A DNA stretch of 5,729 bases. Origin: Pseudomonadota bacterium (GTDB lineage: Bacteria; Pseudomonadota; Alphaproteobacteria; UBA2136; UBA6156). A model generated the notes under the pieces. The model had not been told where the DNA came from. It made no database searches and saw only the letters and a list, made by a program, of their open reading frames with translations. A program made the position numbers and the translations under genes. The stretch covers positions 1 to 5,729 of the forward strand of contig RFNJ01000040.1 of NCBI GenBank assembly GCA_009927255.1, read 5' to 3'. Positions 1-5,677 of this stretch are shown here, piece after piece. Numbering within the stretch: position 1 is the first letter of the stretch; each line of letters begins with the position of its first letter.

Positions 1-1733
1 CCCTCACCGAAGACCAACAAAAAGTCATGGATGAAGTCGAGGCCGACCTCACCTCCGGCACGCCGATGGATAGGCTGGTGGTGGGCGATGTCGGCTTCGG
101 CAAAACCGAAGTCGCCCTGCGCGCCGCTTTCCTCGTCGCCGCCAGCGGCCGCCAAGTTGCGGTGGTCTGCCCCACCACTCTGCTGGCCCGCCAACACTAC
201 GCGGTGTTTGCTGAAAGGTTTGCGGGCTTCCCCATGAAAATCGGCCGCCTCTCGCGGCTGGTCAGCAGCGCCGAAACCAAACGCACCAAACAAGCCCTCG
301 CCAACGGCGAAGTCGATATCGTGGTCGGCACCCACGCACTGCTCTCCAAGGATATCGAGTTCCAAAAATTGGGACTGGTGGTGGTGGATGAAGAACAACG
401 TTTCGGCGTGGCGCACAAAGAAAAACTCAAAACCCTGCGCGCCGAAACCGATCTCCTCACCCTCACCGCCACGCCTATCCCGCGCACGCTTCAGCTGGCG
501 GTGGGCGGCGTGCGCCAGCTCAGCCTCATCACCACGCCACCAGTCGATAGGCACGCCGTGCAAACCTTCGTCCAAGGCTGGGATAACCTCACGCTGAAAG
601 GCGCCATCACGCGGGAACTGGTGCGCGGCGGCCAAGTCTACGTCGTCGCCCCGCACGTGGAAGACCTGCCCAAGGTGGAAAAAGCCCTGCGCGAACTGGT
701 GCCCGAAGCCCGCCTCGCCATCGCCCACGGCCAAATGGCGGAATCCAACTTGGAAGCGGTGATGGAAGAATTTTATGAGGGCAAACTCGATGTCTTGTTG
801 GCCACCACCATCATCGAAAGCGGCCTCGACGTCCCCCGCGCCAATACCCTGATTGTTTACCGCGCCGATAGATTCGGCCTCGCCCAACTCTACCAACTGC
901 GCGGAAGGGTGGGCCGCAGCACCGCCCAAGCCTTCGCCTATTTCCTGCTGCCGGAAGGCCATGTGGGTGCGGAAGCCACCAAACGCCTCAACATCCTCCA
1001 AAGGCTGGATGGCCTTGGCGCCGGCTTCATGCTCGCCAGCTACGACATGGACTTGCGCGGTTTTGGAAACCTTTTAGGCAAACAACAAAGCGGCAACATC
1101 CGCGATATCGGCTTCGAACTCTACGCCAAAATGCTCAAAGACGCGGTGAACGAACGGCAGCGTCGCATGATGCACTTAGTGAGCAAAGCGAACTTAGGGC
1201 ATCAGCGACCCGCCGAAGCTCAGCGCGACTCTCGTAGAGAGGAGACGCTTGAGCGTAGGCGGGAAGAAGGCGGGCACGCCCCCGTCACCCTCAAACTCAC
1301 CGTCAGCTATCTCATTCCGGAAGATTACGTGCGCGACGTCACCGTCCGCCTGCAACTCTACCGCCGCCTCGCCAACCTGCACAGCGCCGAGCAAGTCGCC
1401 GAATTTGAAGCCGAATTGCGCGACCGCTTCGGCCCCCCACCCGCCGAAGTCACCGCGCTCTTGCAAGTGGTGAACCTCCGCAACCGCGCCGCACACCTGA
1501 ACATCAGCAAGCTGGAAGTCGGTGAAAAAGGCGTGGTGGTGGCCTTCCACCAAGGCCGCTTCGCCAACCCGGCAGGCTTGGTGGCATTGCTCACCAAACT
1601 TGCCGGCGTCCTCACACTCCGCCCCTCAGGCCGTCACCAAGAACTGGTCTGGCACCGCCGTCTCCATCCCCAAGTCCTCAAAGGAACAGCCGTCATCCTC
1701 ACCGAACTCGAATCCGCTCTCACCAGTCCCTAA
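1..1733 (+). CDS. mfd: Transcription-repair coupling factor Mfd, C-terminal half (5' end outside window)
   Basis: Mfd is an ATP-driven DNA translocase that removes RNA polymerase stalled at lesions and recruits UvrA. The frame is open from base 3 with no start, so the UvrB-like and RNAP-interaction domains lie upstream. The SF2 helicase core is complete: Walker A GDVGFGKT (84-107), the DEEQ box (387-398), TATPIPRT (465-488) and motif VI QLRGRVGR (894-917). After the core comes the RecG-like translocation region, then the C-terminal regulatory domain beginning near LIPEDY (about 1308). From the Walker lysine to the end there are 542 residues, against 514 in E. coli (K634 of 1148). The excess sits in the linker between these domains, which carries a palindromic insertion at 1162-1263. 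The frame stays open through it, so the protein is probably functional. The stop (TAA) is 19 bases from the convergent ftsB stop. Family assignment is secure. Confidence 0.97.
   Translation, partial: LTEDQQKVMDEVEADLTSGTPMDRLVVGDVGFGKTEVALRAAFLVAASGRQVAVVCPTTLLARQHYAVFAERFAGFPMKIGRLSRLVSSAETKRTKQALANGEVDIVVGTHALLSKDIEFQKLGLVVVDEEQRFGVAHKEKLKTLRAETDLLTLTATPIPRTLQLAVGGVRQLSLITTPPVDRHAVQTFVQGWDNLTLKGAITRELVRGGQVYVVAPHVEDLPKVEKALRELVPEARLAIAHGQMAESNLEAVMEEFYEGKLDVLLATTIIESGLDVPRANTLIVYRADRFGLAQLYQLRGRVGRSTAQAFAYFLLPEGHVGAEATKRLNILQRLDGLGAGFMLASYDMDLRGFGNLLGKQQSGNIRDIGFELYAKMLKDAVNERQRRMMHLVSKANLGHQRPAEAQRDSRREETLERRREEGGHAPVTLKLTVSYLIPEDYVRDVTVRLQLYRRLANLHSAEQVAEFEAELRDRFGPPPAEVTALLQVVNLRNRAAHLNISKLEVGEKGVVVAFHQGRFANPAGLVALLTKLAGVLTLRPSGRHQELVWHRRLHPQVLKGTAVILTELESALTSP
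1162..1263 (+). repeat. In-frame double-hairpin palindromic insertion in mfd (RPE-like)
   Basis: Two adjacent inverted repeats span 102 bases, which is 34 codons. Hairpin A pairs 1162-1166 with 1205-1209 and 1168-1173 with 1199-1204, with one bulged base. Hairpin B pairs CCCGCC (1209-1214) with GGCGGG (1258-1263), GCTCA (1218-1222) with TGAGC (1250-1254), GCG (1223-1225) with CGC (1246-1248), and CTCTC (1229-1233) with GAGAG (1237-1241) around a GTA loop. It encodes a charged stretch rich in Arg, Glu and Gln in the Mfd interdomain linker, where E. coli Mfd is about 28 residues shorter. The layout resembles the Rickettsia and Wolbachia palindromic elements, which insert into genes without breaking the frame. 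Membership in a known family is not shown; no second copy is visible here. Confidence 0.7.
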
Positions 1734-1752
1734 AACCTAATACCTCATACCC

Positions 1753-2079
1753 CTACTTCATCAAAATCACCTGCTCCCCCACCCGTACATACCCCAAATC
1801 CCGCCGCACCAGCTCATCCAAAAAATCCAAGTCCTGCACCGCCTTGTCACCTTGCGGCTTCATCCGCAACGTGCGCGCTTCCAGTTCGGCAATGTCCTGT
1901 TTCAACGCCACGTTTTCTGCCCGCAGCTCCAGCACCTGCCCCTTCATCACCCGCCAGGTCACAATCCCCCGCTCGCCATAAAACAACTGGTCGGCGGTAT
2001 AAAGCAGCAGCAGCGCCACCACCACCGGCAAAAACCACTGCTGTACCAGTTGCCGCATATTCAGCACCAAGCCGCTCAT
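1753..2079 (-). CDS. ftsB: Septum formation protein FtsB (DivIC family)
   Basis: Small bitopic division protein that, in the known family, forms a complex with FtsL and FtsQ at the septum and activates septal peptidoglycan synthesis. The 108 residues show the typical order: a short N-terminus, one membrane helix (about residues 16-31, FLPVVVALLLLYTADQLFYG), then a heptad-rich coiled coil (about 43-73) containing LRAENVALKQDI, and a C-terminal LVRRDLGYVRVGE segment that matches the DivIC signature ending in a gly-Tyr-Val-x-x-Gly-Glu pattern. The start codon shares its A with the kdsA stop (TGATG), so translation is probably coupled to kdsA. A second Met at residue 8 is an alternative start. 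In many alphaproteobacteria eno precedes and pdhA follows ftsB; here neither does. Confidence 0.88.
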   Translation of the reverse strand: MSGLVLNMRQLVQQWFLPVVVALLLLYTADQLFYGERGIVTWRVMKGQVLELRAENVALKQDIAELEARTLRMKPQGDKAVQDLDFLDELVRRDLGYVRVGEQVILMK

Positions 2080-2942
2080 CAGCCCCGCTCCGCTTTCACC
2101 AGCTTGTCCAGCGCCACCAACGGCCGCAAAAAGTCTTCCAGTTCATCCAAAGGTATCTGCGTCTCACGGTCGGAAAATGCCTTGGCCGGCTCCGGGTGCG
2201 TCTCCACAAACAACCCCGCCACCCCCACTGCCACGGCGGCGCGGGCGAGGGGCGCAGCAAACTCGCGCTTGCCACCACTGCGGTCGCCCTTGCCGCTGGG
2301 CTGCATAATGCTGTGGGTCACATCAAAAATTACCGGGTGCCCCACCGCCGCCATCACCGGCAATCCCCGCATATCCACCACCAAATCACCATAGCCAAAC
2401 GTCGTGCCCCGTTCGGTCAGCAGCACATTCTCGCAACCACCGGCCAGCACTTTGCCCGCCGCCGGGCCCATATCAGCCGGCGCCATAAATTGGCCTTTTT
2501 TAATGTTCACCACACCCCCTTCACGCTTGGCCATCGCCTGCCCGCAGGCCAAAAGCAAATCAGTCTGCCGCGCCAAAAACGCTGGAATCTGCACCACATC
2601 GACCACCGCACACACCGCCGTCACCTGCACGCACTCATGCACGTCGGTCAGCACGGGGATGCCCAAATTCTTGCGCACCTCCGCCAAAATCGCCAAACCT
2701 GCTTCCAAGCCCACGCCCCGCTCACCATGGGCACTGGTGCGGTTGGCCTTGTCAAAACTGCCCTTATAAACCACCCCAATCCCCAGCTTCTTACCAATTT
2801 TTTGCACAGTCTCCGCCGTGCGCAACGTAATCTCCCGCCCCTCAATCGCACAGGTTCCCGCTATCAAAGCCATCGGCAATCCCTGCCCAAAAGCCACCTG
2901 CTGGACAGCTTTATCACCAACGTTTACAACCCGATTTCCCAT
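2079..2942 (-). CDS. kdsA: 3-deoxy-8-phosphooctulonate (KDO-8-P) synthase
   Basis: Cytoplasmic aldolase-type synthase that condenses phosphoenolpyruvate with arabinose 5-phosphate to give KDO-8-phosphate for the LPS inner core. It has 287 residues from the chosen ATG, close to the family norm. Visible motifs are AGTCAIEG (28-35), YKGSFDKANRTS (59-70; active-site Lys60, Lys65, Asn67, Arg68), KKGQFMAP, TERGTTFGYGDLVVDM, FDVTHS (His210), ETHPEP (Glu247) and Asp258. Cys31 lies where E. coli has Asn26, and with His210, Glu247 and Asp258 it completes the metal site of the metal-dependent class. Two spots are unusual: the normal AGPC reads AGTC, and the normal Asp-Gly-Pro after the metal Asp reads Asp-Arg-Glu. 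I chose the ATG at 2942 over the GTG at 2945 because the Shine-Dalgarno spacing is better. Likely cotranscribed with recO and ftsB. Confidence 0.95.
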   Translation of the reverse strand: MGNRVVNVGDKAVQQVAFGQGLPMALIAGTCAIEGREITLRTAETVQKIGKKLGIGVVYKGSFDKANRTSAHGERGVGLEAGLAILAEVRKNLGIPVLTDVHECVQVTAVCAVVDVVQIPAFLARQTDLLLACGQAMAKREGGVVNIKKGQFMAPADMGPAAGKVLAGGCENVLLTERGTTFGYGDLVVDMRGLPVMAAVGHPVIFDVTHSIMQPSGKGDRSGGKREFAAPLARAAVAVGVAGLFVETHPEPAKAFSDRETQIPLDELEDFLRPLVALDKLVKAERG

Positions 2943-2948
2943 CACGTT

Positions 2949-2956
2949 CCCCTCTC
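2949..2956 (-). promoter_or_regulatory. Shine-Dalgarno of kdsA
   Basis: On the - strand GAGAGGGG lies six bases before the ATG at 2942, and only three before the GTG at 2945. This supports the ATG as the start. It falls in the 33-base gap after the recO stop, which leaves little room for a separate kdsA promoter. Confidence 0.65.
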
Positions 2957-2975
2957 TTATTACCCCAACCTATCG

Positions 2976-3722
2976 CTAAGCCACCATTTTTCCAACTGCT
3001 ATCTCAGATGCAGGCACCAAAACCCCCCGCAACCGCTCTCGCGCCACCAGCCGCCGCCCATGCAGCGCCTTATTTAAAAAGTGCCCGCACAGCTGCCAGC
3101 AGCGGCCAAAATCTTCCTCTTCCGCACACGCCACCCCGCCCCATACCGCGGGCAATGGCAACAACCGCGCCTCATAGCCCTGCGCCACCAACCGCGGCAC
3201 CGCCCGCCCACTGGCGGGGGATACAAACGCCAACGCACTCTCTTGCAAACAAGGCACCGCCTCATGCGGCTGCAAGCGCAAGCCATAACCCGCCAATTCC
3301 AGCAAAAACAACTCAAACTTCGCCACCTCACGCCATCCCAAATCGCCAGCTAATAAGTCCTCAATCTTCGCCACCAACCCCACATAGCCATGCTCTTCCG
3401 GCAAAATCTCACCCAAAATCTCACTCAAATACGCCACCACCGCACTCCCCGTCGGCCGTCCCAACCACAACCCCGCTCGGCTGCGCACCATCTCCAAGGT
3501 CAGGCTGCCCAGCTGGCCTTCCAGCCGCCTAAAATGTTCATAGCGCACGGTATTAAACGGCTGTAAAACTGCCCCACTGGCCTTCCCCCGCCCGCCTTTC
3601 ACCAACCCGCGCAACAGCCCACGCTCGCGGCACACCAAGCGCACCAAAGCATCGCGCTCGCCAAAAGGCGTCACACTCACCACCAAAGCTTCACCAACAA
3701 CCAAAGGCATGGCCAACAGCAT
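2976..3722 (-). CDS. recO: DNA repair protein RecO
   Basis: RecO helps RecR load RecA onto SSB-coated single-stranded DNA in the RecFOR gap-repair pathway, and anneals complementary strands. From the chosen ATG it has 248 residues, normal for the family. The N-terminal OB-fold region includes VVGEALVVSVTPFGERDALV, RGLVKGGRGK and VLQPFNTV. The helical middle holds AKFELFLLELAGYGLRL. The later segment FVSPASGRAV followed by LLPLP is characteristic of alphaproteobacterial RecO. Only one Cys (in VPCLQE) remains near the position where other members have a Cys pair. The frame extends upstream to a TTG at 3746. I prefer the ATG at 3722 because homology begins just after it; the ATG at 3710 fits the family length equally well but has no visible ribosome binding site. 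Likely first gene of recO-kdsA-ftsB. Confidence 0.88.
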   Translation of the reverse strand: MLLAMPLVVGEALVVSVTPFGERDALVRLVCRERGLLRGLVKGGRGKASGAVLQPFNTVRYEHFRRLEGQLGSLTLEMVRSRAGLWLGRPTGSAVVAYLSEILGEILPEEHGYVGLVAKIEDLLAGDLGWREVAKFELFLLELAGYGLRLQPHEAVPCLQESALAFVSPASGRAVPRLVAQGYEARLLPLPAVWGGVACAEEEDFGRCWQLCGHFLNKALHGRRLVARERLRGVLVPASEIAVGKMVA

Positions 3723-3729
3723 GCTCTTA

Positions 3730-3800
3730 CCCCCATCCACCCTCAACCCCCCCAGCCCAAAACCTCACCACCCCTGTTGCCCATTCCCCCAACTTGCCCC
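3730..3800 (-). other. Tandem G-quadruplex motifs upstream of recO
   Basis: Reading the - strand towards recO, eight G-runs of three or more occur in 71 bases. The distal group (3800-3771) is G4-N6-G5-N3-G3-N5-G4. The proximal group (3758-3730) is G3-N2-G7-N4-G3-N5-G5. Both satisfy the usual rule of four G-runs with loops of one to seven bases. The proximal group ends eight bases before the recO ATG, so it would lie in the mRNA leader if transcription starts further upstream. Folding is inferred; the + strand of this window is C-rich in general, which raises the chance of such runs. Confidence 0.55.
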
Positions 3801-3847
3801 ACGCAAGCCGGCCTTGGCCATTACCACCGCCTATGCTAAAAGCCCCC

Positions 3848-4309
3848 ATGGCCAAACCGCGCGCCGATGGAATCATTGCTGAAAACCGCAAAGCCCGGTT
3901 CAATTACCAGTTTATCGATTTTTACGAAGGCGGCCTGGTGCTCACAGGGCCGGAAGTCAAAAGCCTGCGCCAAGGCGGCGGCCATATCAACGAAGCCTAC
4001 GCCAGCTTCAGCCGTGGCGAACTCTGGCTCATCGGCAGCCACATCGCGCCTTATGCCAATGCAGGCTACGCGGTGCAAGAAGAACGCCGCTCGCGCAAAA
4101 TTCTCCTCAACAAAGCCGAACTCGAAAAAATCCAAAAAGGGATTGAGCGCAGCGGCGAAACACTGGTCCCCCTGCGCCTGTTCTGGAGCAAAAACAAAAT
4201 CAAAGTGGCCCTGGCGCTGGCCAAAGGCAAAAAACTCCACGACAAACGCGCCAGTATTAAGGAACGCGACATGGAGCGCCAAGCCCGCCGCACCCTCAAA
4301 GGTCGCTGA
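3848..4309 (+). CDS. smpB: SsrA (tmRNA)-binding protein SmpB
   Basis: SmpB binds tmRNA and delivers it to stalled ribosomes for trans-translation, tagging the nascent peptide and releasing the ribosome. The 153 residues from the chosen ATG match the family length. The start MAKPRADGIIAENRKARF is typical, followed by the OB-fold with LVLTGPEVKSLR, INEAYASF and GELWLIGSHIAPY. The basic C-terminal tail KLHDKRASIKERDMERQA enters the ribosomal mRNA channel in known structures. The frame extends upstream to a TTG at 3794 and an ATG at 3833, but those extra residues are Pro-rich and unlike SmpB. No clear Shine-Dalgarno precedes the ATG. It is divergent from recO and is followed by a palindrome and the PanC-like gene. 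Dependence on a tmRNA gene elsewhere in the genome is implied, not seen. Confidence 0.96.
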   Translation: MAKPRADGIIAENRKARFNYQFIDFYEGGLVLTGPEVKSLRQGGGHINEAYASFSRGELWLIGSHIAPYANAGYAVQEERRSRKILLNKAELEKIQKGIERSGETLVPLRLFWSKNKIKVALALAKGKKLHDKRASIKERDMERQARRTLKGR

Positions 4310-4359
4310 TTCATGTCATTCTGTCGCATGTTGTTTACGGATACTCAAATAAGCACGGT

Positions 4360-4432
4360 GTCACCCCGGGGCATGGCTGGGCCCATTTTTTACTATAAAA
4401 AATGGGGGTGCCCAGCCCGAGCCCGGGGTTAC
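4360..4432. repeat. Intergenic palindrome, copy 1 (smpB / panC-like gap)
   Basis: An imperfect inverted repeat of 73 bases in the 155-base gap after smpB. ACCCCGGG (4363-4370) pairs with CCCGGGGT (4422-4429), GCTGGGC (4376-4382) with GCCCAGC (4410-4416), and CCATTTTTTA (4383-4392) with TAAAAAATGG (4396-4405) around a CTA loop. A GGGT bulge (4406-4409) breaks the 3' arm. The same architecture recurs at 4980-5047. No T-run follows on either strand, so it is not a canonical intrinsic terminator, although such a stem could still stop or stabilise transcripts. A REP-like or MITE-like repeat is the best guess. Confidence 0.8.
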
Positions 4433-4464
4433 AAAAAAAATCACATATTACAAAATAGCTAATC

Positions 4465-4935
4465 ATGTCCCAACCAGTTGCCCGCATCGTCCACACCCAC
4501 CACCAACTCGCCACCCAACTGGCCGATTGGCCTAACCAAACCGCCGAAACCACCTGGGCCTTGGTCTTCATCGGCGCCATCCCCAGCGGCGCGGAACTCG
4601 CCGCTGCCCGCGAAGCCGCCAAACTCTGCGATGCAGTCGCCTGCGTCCGCCTGCAACCAACCGGCAAAAACTACCCCATCCCCCCGCAATTGCCGGAAAC
4701 CGCCCGCGCCGCCGGAATCGACATCCTCTGGGTGCCCAACGCCAAAGAAAAACCTCCAATCCACATCGATGTCGGAGTGGATGACGTGAACGCCACCCAA
4801 GTCGCCCAAGCACTCTACACCGTGCTGCCGCTGCTGGTGGTGGTCCCCCGTGGCAACGTCCCGCTCATCCGCACCCTGCGCAACCTCCAAACCCACCTCG
4901 CCAACACCTTCACCCTCCGCCTCACCACCGCCTAA
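4465..4935 (+). CDS. Short PanC-like protein lacking catalytic motifs
   Basis: A 156-residue protein that I recognise only tentatively. Read against pantothenate synthetase (PanC), which joins pantoate and beta-alanine using ATP, its order matches the N-terminal nucleotidyltransferase domain. RIVHTHHQLATQL matches the first helix, ALVFIGAIPSGAELAAAREA (residues 32-51) the HIGH-motif region, LCDAVACVRLQPTGK the VVVSIFVNPxQF strand, AAGIDILWVPNAKE the VDLVFAPSxxE segment, and the C-terminus from about residue 108 the region around GEKDxQQLxxIRxM. The HxGH signature (MGALHEGH in active enzymes) reads GAIPSGAE, the Lys of the GEKD loop is absent (PRGN at 128-131), and the C-terminal half is missing (about 280 residues is usual). 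ATP-dependent ligase activity is therefore unlikely. The gene is intact, with ordinary composition, and sits between smpB and rpoZ. No Shine-Dalgarno is visible. It could instead be an unrelated Rossmann-type fold. Confidence 0.75.
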   Translation: MSQPVARIVHTHHQLATQLADWPNQTAETTWALVFIGAIPSGAELAAAREAAKLCDAVACVRLQPTGKNYPIPPQLPETARAAGIDILWVPNAKEKPPIHIDVGVDDVNATQVAQALYTVLPLLVVVPRGNVPLIRTLRNLQTHLANTFTLRLTTA

Positions 4936-4979
4936 AAAATTAACAAAAGCAATATATTAGCACTCAACTCAAACCTTCC

Positions 4980-5047
4980 GTGCCGGAAGGATGATGGGCC
5001 GATTTTGCCACTACGCAAAATCGGGGTGCCCATCACCTATCCGGCAC
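4980..5047. repeat. Intergenic palindrome, copy 2 (panC-like / rpoZ gap)
   Basis: An imperfect inverted repeat of 68 bases. GTGCCGGA (4980-4987) pairs with TCCGGCAC (5040-5047), GATGGGC (4993-4999) with GCCCATC (5028-5034), and CGATTTTGC (5000-5008) with GCAAAATCG (5015-5023) around a CACTAC loop. A GGGT bulge (5024-5027) sits exactly where copy 1 has one. The outer foot can also form a separate perfect hairpin, CCTTCCG (4974-4980) with CGGAAGG (4984-4990), which competes with the long stem. There is no T-run, so it is not a simple terminator. Confidence 0.8.
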
Positions 5048-5096
5048 CACCCGTGTCGCCAACTCTCCACAACGCACCCAACCTCAATCAACCCAA

Positions 5097-5197
5097 AACG
5101 CACAATCAATAAAATACTTAAAAAATAAACAATATTCCATTGAAATAAAACAAAAAACTCATTTTTTTCTTGACGCATCGCTACCAACCCCCTAACA
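5097..5197 (+). promoter_or_regulatory. A/T-rich upstream tract and candidate rpoZ promoter
   Basis: Bases 5097-5168 are very A/T-rich, with repeated short A-tracts, in an otherwise GC-rich window, and end in a T-run. Directly after it, CTTGAC (5169-5174) and CTAACA (5192-5197) are 17 bases apart, matching the alphaproteobacterial housekeeping pattern CTTGAC-N17-CTATAT at the -35 and weakly at the -10. The A/T tract lies where an UP element for the alpha subunit would be. Transcription would start about 25 bases before the rpoZ ATG. The prediction is by eye only. Confidence 0.5.
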
Positions 5198-5213
5198 GTA
5201 AAAAATCAACCAA

Positions 5214-5219
5214 AAAGGA
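5214..5219 (+). promoter_or_regulatory. Shine-Dalgarno of rpoZ
   Basis: AAAGGA lies eight bases before the rpoZ ATG, a good ribosome binding site. It contrasts with smpB and the panC-like gene, whose starts show none. Confidence 0.6.
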
Positions 5220-5227
5220 TACCGCCC

Positions 5228-5677
5228 ATGGCCCGCGTCACCGTCGAAGATTGCATCCAAGTCATCCCCAACCGCTACGAACTGGTGCTGGTCGCCGCCC
5301 AACGCGCACGGGATATCGGCGCCGGCAGCCCCATTACGGTCGACCGCGATAACGACAAAAACCCCGTCGTCGCCCTGCGCGAAGTCGCGGGTCAAAGCAT
5401 TAACCTGGAACAAGTCCGCACCCACATCATCAGCGGCGTAAACCGTCAAGCCGACCTCAACAGCGAAGACGAAGCCCTGCTCGCCTTGGCCGGCACCGGC
5501 GCCGACGAAGCCACCAACGCCACCGCCGTGGCCATCGATGAAGTGGTGTTCGACGGCACCGCCACCTTGGCCGCCGCCGAAGAAGACATGGGCGATGAAT
5601 TCGCCGGCGAAGTTGAAGCCGGCGACGACGTCGATTTCACCACCACCCCCGAAATCACCGAAGAAACCCCCGCTTAA
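5228..5677 (+). CDS. rpoZ: DNA-directed RNA polymerase omega subunit
   Basis: Omega wraps the C-terminal part of the beta' subunit, helps core assembly and forms part of one ppGpp site in proteobacteria. The N-terminal 60 residues are textbook: ARVTVEDC at the start, NRYELVLVAAQRARDI (helix binding beta'), then DRDNDKNPVVALREVA. At 149 residues it is longer than E. coli omega (91). The extra length is an acidic, Ala-rich tail from about residue 85, with no cysteine and few basic residues, probably disordered, ending in TPEITEETPA. Long acidic tails occur in alphaproteobacterial omega proteins. It has its own Shine-Dalgarno and candidate promoter. In many alphaproteobacteria relA/spoT follows, but the window ends 52 bases later with no start of another gene visible. 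Confidence 0.96.
   Translation: MARVTVEDCIQVIPNRYELVLVAAQRARDIGAGSPITVDRDNDKNPVVALREVAGQSINLEQVRTHIISGVNRQADLNSEDEALLALAGTGADEATNATAVAIDEVVFDGTATLAAAEEDMGDEFAGEVEAGDDVDFTTTPEITEETPA

Noticed and set aside
1194..1553. - strand ORF of 119 codons opposite mfd
   Set aside because: Runs from the palindromic insertion into the Mfd C-terminal domain; no independent support, so treated as a shadow.
1734..1752. Bidirectional terminator between convergent mfd and ftsB
   Set aside because: Only 19 bases and no inverted repeat; nothing supports a terminator there.
2196..3077. Long + strand ORF of 293 codons opposite kdsA
   Set aside because: His, Pro and Gln-rich product typical of the complement of a GC-rich gene; it fully overlaps the well-supported kdsA and has no family motif.
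3794..3847. N-terminal extension of SmpB from TTG 3794 or ATG 3833
   Set aside because: Pro-rich residues unlike any SmpB start, with no ribosome binding site; family homology begins at the ATG at 3848.
3836..4282. - strand ORF of 148 codons opposite smpB
   Set aside because: Ala and Phe-rich shadow of smpB with no recognisable domain or start signal.
4360..4432. Intrinsic terminator for smpB
   Set aside because: The stem is strong but no T-run follows on the + strand; A-runs follow instead, so a canonical terminator is not supported.
4465..4935. Lumazine synthase (RibH) as identity of the 156-residue protein
   Set aside because: Length fits, but the RibH N-terminal and phosphate-binding signatures are absent; the segment order fits PanC better.
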